Shown here: positions 58,591 through 64,000 of the stretch, piece by piece | Layout: each line of letters starts with the position of its first letter | How positions within the stretch are numbered: the stretch's first letter is position 1 | Assembly (NCBI GenBank): GCA_026008535.1 | Contig: BRKX01000004.1 | Span: 16,579,501 to 16,643,500, forward strand | DNA from: Perilla frutescens | Lineage: Eukaryota > Streptophyta > Magnoliopsida > Lamiales > Lamiaceae | Length of the DNA stretch: 64,000 nucleotides | Reading direction: 5' to 3' | Notes under the pieces: generated by a model | The model's database searches: none | What the model was told of the DNA's origin: nothing | Seen by the model: only the letters and a program-made list of their open reading frames with translations | Made by a program: the position numbers and the translations under genes

Positions 58591-61500
58591 GATGAAAGTA
58601 GGCCTGAGCAAACGGTCCGGACCAAACTGGACCGAACCAAAATACCAAAATCGATAAAAATCGAAGTCATTTTTTTGGGACCGAGACCAAACCGATTACA
58701 TGTTTTGACCGAATCAAAACCGAAACTGATCAGACCGGTTCGATTCGGTCGGTTGCAGCCCAAACTAATAAAATGTGTATTTTTTTTTTGCAAATCAATA
58801 ATTCTACTCAACAAGCATCAAACCAAGTCATCAAATTACATGATATACAAACAAAAACAATGTCATCAAATGATAAAATAAACAATGTCTAAACTCCAAA
58901 TGTTCAAAACAATATCATCAAATGATAAACTAAGCAAAGTCCAAACTCCAAATGGCAAATGTTCAAAACAAAGTCACGCCAAAGTCCAAAATTCAAATCC
59001 TTTTAACTCTTAAGCTTCACTTGTGCCACCAACATTTGTCATACCTACAAAAAAATAAAAGAGAATAATAAAGAAAACAATTATTTAAAAAAAAAGAGAA
59101 TAATAAAGTAAACAACTATTAGATTACCTTCATATATTTGAATATTTTCCAAATCATCTTCAATTGTCATGTATTTTTTTGACCTCCTCAACCAATCTCG
59201 GGCACACATAAGACACTCAACCATTTTAGGAGTTAAAGAACTCCTATATGGATCAAGAACTCTTTTGCTTGTGCTAAAGGCCGATTTCAATGCAACGGTA
59301 GAAACCGGCACCGAAAAGATATCTTGAGCAAGATGAGAAAGAATGGACAATCGAGGTTGGTTAACCTTACACCACAACAAGACATTTAAATTTGTTTTTT
59401 CCTTAATAACATCATTATTATCAAGGTAGATTTTCAATTCACTTCGATTCAAAACTCCACTTTCCTTCTTGCGTTTGTAAAAACCTTTCACCCATGCTTT
59501 CAACCGTTATCCCAAAAGCAACACTAGAAGTAGAAGGTTCAACTTGCTCTTGATTTGCTCCACTTTGGCTTTGAGATTGAGATGCATTTTTATACTCCTC
59601 AAACAACTCACTTATGGCATCCCTAACACCCTTAGCAAGTTATAACCCAAGACTTTCTCCATGCTCTTCAATAAGTGCATACTCAACAAACTCAAACTTG
59701 TAACGTGGATCCAAGACTACACCCACATATAGAAGTTTGTTCATCTTCTTTGCATCTTACAAATATTTGTCAAATTTTACCTTCATGCTCGGCCCATTCG
59801 TCTAACATCTAAAGAAGCACTTTTCATCCCTGAATTCAACAAACAACTCAAAGTGTTTATTTCTTGATAACAATCATTAGATGTAACATACAATGAGCCT
59901 GGAATTTTAAGAGTGAGAGTGTAGAAAGTTTTTAAAAGATCAATCATCCTCTTAGCATTCTCCCAATCTAAAAATGTAGGAGGACCATCTTCAAGATCAA
60001 GGTTAAAATATGTATCTTCAAGTTCAAATCGTTCAAATGCCTTCTCATATTCATGAGCAACACTCAACATAAAATAAGTAGAATTCCATCTAGTAACAAT
60101 ATCAAGACACAACATCTTCTTGCACTTAATAGTTTCAATCACACAACAATCTCTAAACCTTCTCAATCTAGCAGGGGATTGTCTAATATGCTTGAACACT
60201 TTTCTAATCCTATCAATTGAGACATTTATATCTTTCATTTCATCCTTAACAACTAAATCAAGAATATAAGCAATGCACCTCATATGTAGATACTTTCTCT
60301 TACAAAAAGAAGAACCCCGAGAAGTAAGTTTTCCTTTCAAGTAGGAAAGACATGTGTGATTTTATCCAACATTGTCTACAGTGATAATAAATACCTTTGC
60401 AATCCCCCACTCACGTACGGATACAACAATCTAGTTGTTTACCCAAATCATCACCCTGATGACTTTTAATTGTACAAAAATTGATAATCTTTTATGAAGA
60501 TTCCAATCATTATCAATGAAATGGGTAGTGACACACATATAATTCAATTGCTGAATAGAAGTCCAATTATTTGTAGTGATAAAAACTGTTTGATTTGATG
60601 TTTTGAAATACTCAACCAATTTCTTCTTTTGATCAATAAACAAAGCAGCACAATCCCTAGAAATTGTCCAACGTGATGGAATTTTAAATTTGGGTTGCAA
60701 GTTATTCACAAAGTCCCTAAACCCTTCCCCCTCCACAACTAAAATGGTTGTTCATCTATAATGATCATTTGAGCTAGTTTCTTCCTACATAACTCTTGAT
60801 CAAACTTCTAAATAGTTAGAGTACCAACACCTATAGACTCATGACTCCATGTGACTATTGATTGAACTAGTTCCATTTTTCCTTGAATCACAACAGTAAA
60901 TCTTACCACAATAATTGCATTTTCCATTCCTTGCCCCTTCTTTATTGAAAAATGCAGTGAAGTGGTCCCACACTCTCCCCCTTGGAGTTATAACCTTTTT
61001 TCTCTTAGCCTTAGCACTTGTAGTTGTTGTAGAATCTTGTTAGCTCGGTGCCGATGGTGCCATTTCCAAGTCATTGTCGGTAGAGTTTTCCATCTGTAAC
61101 TAGATAACCTAAAAATAGCAACAATAGAAAAAATAATTTATTATAATTCATTAATTCTTACATTGAGTGCACAAATAGATAACAATAATGTGAGTAGATA
61201 ATGTGAGTAGTTGGGACATTATGGATGACTAGAGACTAGTTATCGAGGTAATTAACTAACTATAACAATACTTATAATTGATTGACTTTAAGAAAGATAA
61301 GTGATCTCATAAACAAAGCAGAGCATATAACCACTTTTGTCTTCTATAAATTACTAGTGATATGTGATTAAATTTATTAAAGGGGATCATTGGCATATTT
61401 GACTATCATTTTTACAAAAATTGTAGTATCAATTTACCTGACCTTATGAAAGATTCTTCACTCCAGTAATATTAGTACAGACTGTATAGTCCACTGAATA

Positions 61501-62350
61501 TGTAAGGGAATTGCAGTAGATATTCTATTTAGCATGGATAATGTATAACTTTTCAATGACAAAGCAAATTGACTTCTATTTATTTGAATTTTATCTTCAT
61601 TTTCAATAATCAAATCAATGACTTCTGTCATCATTTACTCATGCATTCTGCTAATACTTCTTATCTCCATCTAGTTATAATGGGGGCACCATTAAGATGC
61701 TATGAATTAAAGCAAAGAAAACTCATCTAAAATAAGAAAAAGAAAAAACAGAAGAACAATGGCTCTGTTCTATCTATACTGGAAAAAAATATTTTCAACT
61801 TGAAATATTTTATATAATTTTTGGGTATAATAGATATCAGAGGAAGAACTGAAGAAAGCAGATTAAAGAAAGATGGAGAAGAAACAAATTTAAAATTGAA
61901 ACCACTACCATCCACCATCCATCATATCTTACCTTTTCGAAATGAACGACTGCCGGAGAAGCGGTTGGAAGACGTCGGAGGCTCAGAGGCCGGAGTTGCG
62001 AGCATCATAGGACGTTTAAGAGATGCGGCGCTGGAGACTGGAGAAAAGCGACCGATTTAGGGATTTAGACCGTGAGAGGTGTATTTCACTATTTCAGTAT
62101 TTGACTATTTGTGAATTAATGTAAATGAGGATATATTTTTTTAATTAAAATAATCCTATTAATCGGTCGGTTCGGTTTTGTTCGGTTATTTTGGACTCAA
62201 AACTGAAACCGAACCGATTAACTATTGGTCCACTATTTTAAAACTGAAACCGAACCGATAGTTATATATATTGCACCGAACCGAACCGAACTCGACAATG
62301 CGGTTCGATTTTTCAGTTTCAGATCAGTTTTGCTCAAACCTAGATGAAAG
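58591..62350 (-). mobile_element. hAT transposon with 8-bp TSD
   Basis: The element 58599-62342 (3744 bp) is flanked by GATGAAAG on both sides (58591-58598, 62343-62350), a perfect 8-bp duplication. Termini are TAGGCCTGAGCAAAC and, on the minus strand, TAGGTTTGAGCAAAAC. Subterminal regions carry many CCGAACC/GGTTCGG words. A decayed hAT transposase lies inside on the minus strand. Confidence 0.93.
59081..61093 (-). pseudogene. hAT transposase (BED finger, RNase H-like, hATC) pseudogene
   Basis: ATG at 61093 (MENSTDNDLEMAPSAPS). A BED zinc finger at about 61000-60850 has VWDHFTAFFNK, then GKCNYCGKIY and SSINSHM. The catalytic part is at 60736-60431 (PSRWTISRDCAALF, FITTNNWTSIQQLNYM) and 60340-59783 (MRCIAYILDLVVKDEM, LCLDIVTRWNSTYFML, LEDTYFNLD). 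The hATC dimerisation domain is at 59503-59081 (LSHLAQDIFSVPVSTVALKS, AFSTSKRVLDPYRSSL, VECLMCARDWL). Such proteins cut and paste the element. Stops occur early (about 61040), just after the finger, and between the blocks, so the copy is dead. It is of the RICESLEEPER-like plant type. Confidence 0.85.
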
Positions 62351-64000
62351 TACAAACATAACACATATCGATTTTAATTTCTTCTGCTAGATCAATTGTT
62401 GTTAGGCTTTCATGTTGTTGAGTTTTCTATATCATAATTTTGACTTGTTAAATAGTTTTGTAAAAGACATATAGCCCTGTGATGATTCATCAATAACAGT
62501 TGCTCATGATGATGGCCATGGTACCAAGCTATTTAACTACTGTTCATTGCTGCAATAACTCATGTTCATGTCTACCTTCATATATCATGGCAGTCTGCTC
62601 GTTGTGTCCTTGTATATTTGATACATATTGCCTTCTGTATCAGCATGCGGGATTGTCTTCTATAAGGGACACTTTTGCGTGCTACATTTTGATACAGATT
62701 TTGTTTTGTGACATTGTTGAATTCTAAGATTTGGGGATTTAAATACATGACCATAATATTATTTCCTTGTCCCGATATTTGCTACTGAAGTTCAGTTTGC
62801 TGAATTGAATATTCATATAAAACATTTTTTATGCACTATTATTGTGGCTCTGATCTGGCTCATATTATGGGAGATGAAACTTTAACAATAAGGTTATAAA
62901 CTGGCAAACTACAGCATACATTTCATTATTTTAATTATTTTATTTTTTTGACAATTATTTTTCTTCCAAATGTTTTTGAAAATGAATTAAGCATTTGTAT
63001 TTTTGGGCAGAATTTGTTGATCCATGTCAAATAGAAGACTAGGTTGTTGTGATCTTCTCTTACAGCTATGATGTACCTAGATTGATTAGAGATTTGTCTA
63101 GAGTTGGTGGAGAAAAAGGAATAGTATGGTCTATATATCTCCATATATATATATAATGCATGAAATAATTAAATGTTTTGAATTAAATCATAGCTAGCCT
63201 AGCTCGATGATATTAATATATATATATATATATATGCATCAATTTAATTTGTGTGAGCTGAGGTGATCAATCAAGCAGGCTGTACAAGCTGAGCTCATCC
63301 TCAGGTTAGGGTCGATCAAATGTTGGAACAGATGCAGGCAAAGCTTGATCACAAACCAAATTTCGTGTTGAATGGGCAAATTGTGTGCTTGATTAAGTAT
63401 GAAAGATCATTTTGTAAGGTATTTTATATTTAGTAAGTAATTGTTTGTGTTTTTTTTCAAGTATTGATGTCTAAATATTTATGATGGCATGTTGATTGGC
63501 TTAGGACATGGTGGTGTTTGAACTTGAATTGATTTCGCTTTGTGCTTGGGTGATGATGACAAGATCGAGAAGCCTTATTTTTTCTAATTGAACATTAAAT
63601 ATATCATATTGGATTAAAGTACATGATATTTTTAGATACATTTTGTCTTTAGATATTATTGTATTTTGGATGATTTTGTATCGAAATATATTGTATTTTG
63701 CATGCTTTTGTATCGAAATATATTAATTTTTGGACGGTTAATTATCTTTTGCATTATGCTTGGTTTAATGTAATTATTTTATTAATTACTGATTTTACAT
63801 ATTTTAAATTAAAAAATTAAAAATTCTAAATACAAAGACAAATGCTGTGACCCGGATGAATAATCCAAGACACGAGAAATACGCAAGTGGAAGACTCAAA
63901 GACTCGAACAACGTCAGCTAGAAAGAAGGATACAATCTGACTCAAAAATAAACAAATTATAACTCGACTAATACGAATGATGGATTAAACTTGTTGCACT
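62351..64000 (+). other. AT-rich region with short tandem repeats, no supported gene
   Basis: (TA)n at 63215-63235. 63655-63725 repeats an ATTGTATTTTGNATGNTTTTGTATCG unit twice. This matches, inverted, the CAAAATAC-type repeats near 37272-37350. 63300-63420 has a GC-richer stretch without a good frame. TGCTGTGACCCGG at about 63844 could open another repeat running off the window. Confidence 0.35.

Noticed and set aside
1..64000. tRNA, rRNA or centromeric satellite
   Set aside because: No cloverleaf with A and B boxes, no rRNA-like stretch and no homogeneous satellite period was recognised by reading; a tRNAscan or Tandem Repeats Finder run would be needed to exclude them fully.

Overview
The window looks like a repeat-dense, gene-poor stretch of a flowering-plant (probably eudicot) nuclear genome. 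Most of it is transposable elements, several inserted into older, decayed elements or genes. I see no intact host gene, no tRNA or rRNA gene and nothing prokaryotic. Most element borders below are set by matching target-site duplications (TSDs) read directly in the sequence.

Layout. 1-2373 is the 3' end of a Ty3/gypsy-type element whose LTR lies inside a FAR1/MULE-transposase-like pseudogene (2374-5390). That pseudogene also holds a solo copia LTR (3308-4728, TSD AGACG). Next are a broken Myb/SANT-like gene (5494-6109) and, on the other strand, a broken Ulp1/DUF1985-type gene (19113 down to 6190). The Ulp1-type gene is split by a 9.25 kb Sirevirus-like copia element (9071-18320, minus strand, TSD ACTTC, LTRs of 633 bp with 5 differences). 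20600-21215 is an imperfect tandem repeat. An unidentified split gene at about 21640-28948 is interrupted by a 6.8 kb copia element (22071-28892, TSD CTTCT). A 5'-truncated copia element (31840-34254) has an LTR of the same family as the solo LTR, in the opposite orientation.

Right half. An AT-rich stretch is followed by a palindromic CACTA-like array (36696-37211). A 5.4 kb copia element (38889-44275, TSD AGCTC) sits inside an SRP54 exon fragment. A Stowaway-like end is cut by a CACTA-type end (45616-45910). A second, unrelated Sirevirus-like element spans 46311-56303 (TSD AAATT). An isolated exon (58210-58280) is followed by a 3.7 kb hAT element (58599-62342, 8-bp TSD GATGAAAG).

Biology. 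Both Sirevirus-like elements carry, between pol and the 3' LTR, a large extra gene with a common plan: a basic, nuclear-signal-like N-terminal part, a central domain resembling the plant 'putative transposon protein' family, and an acidic tail. This conserved accessory protein is the most interesting item in the window. None of the four full-length LTR elements appears able to move on its own. Each has nonsense or frameshift lesions and a changed key residue, many of them consistent with deamination of methylated cytosines.
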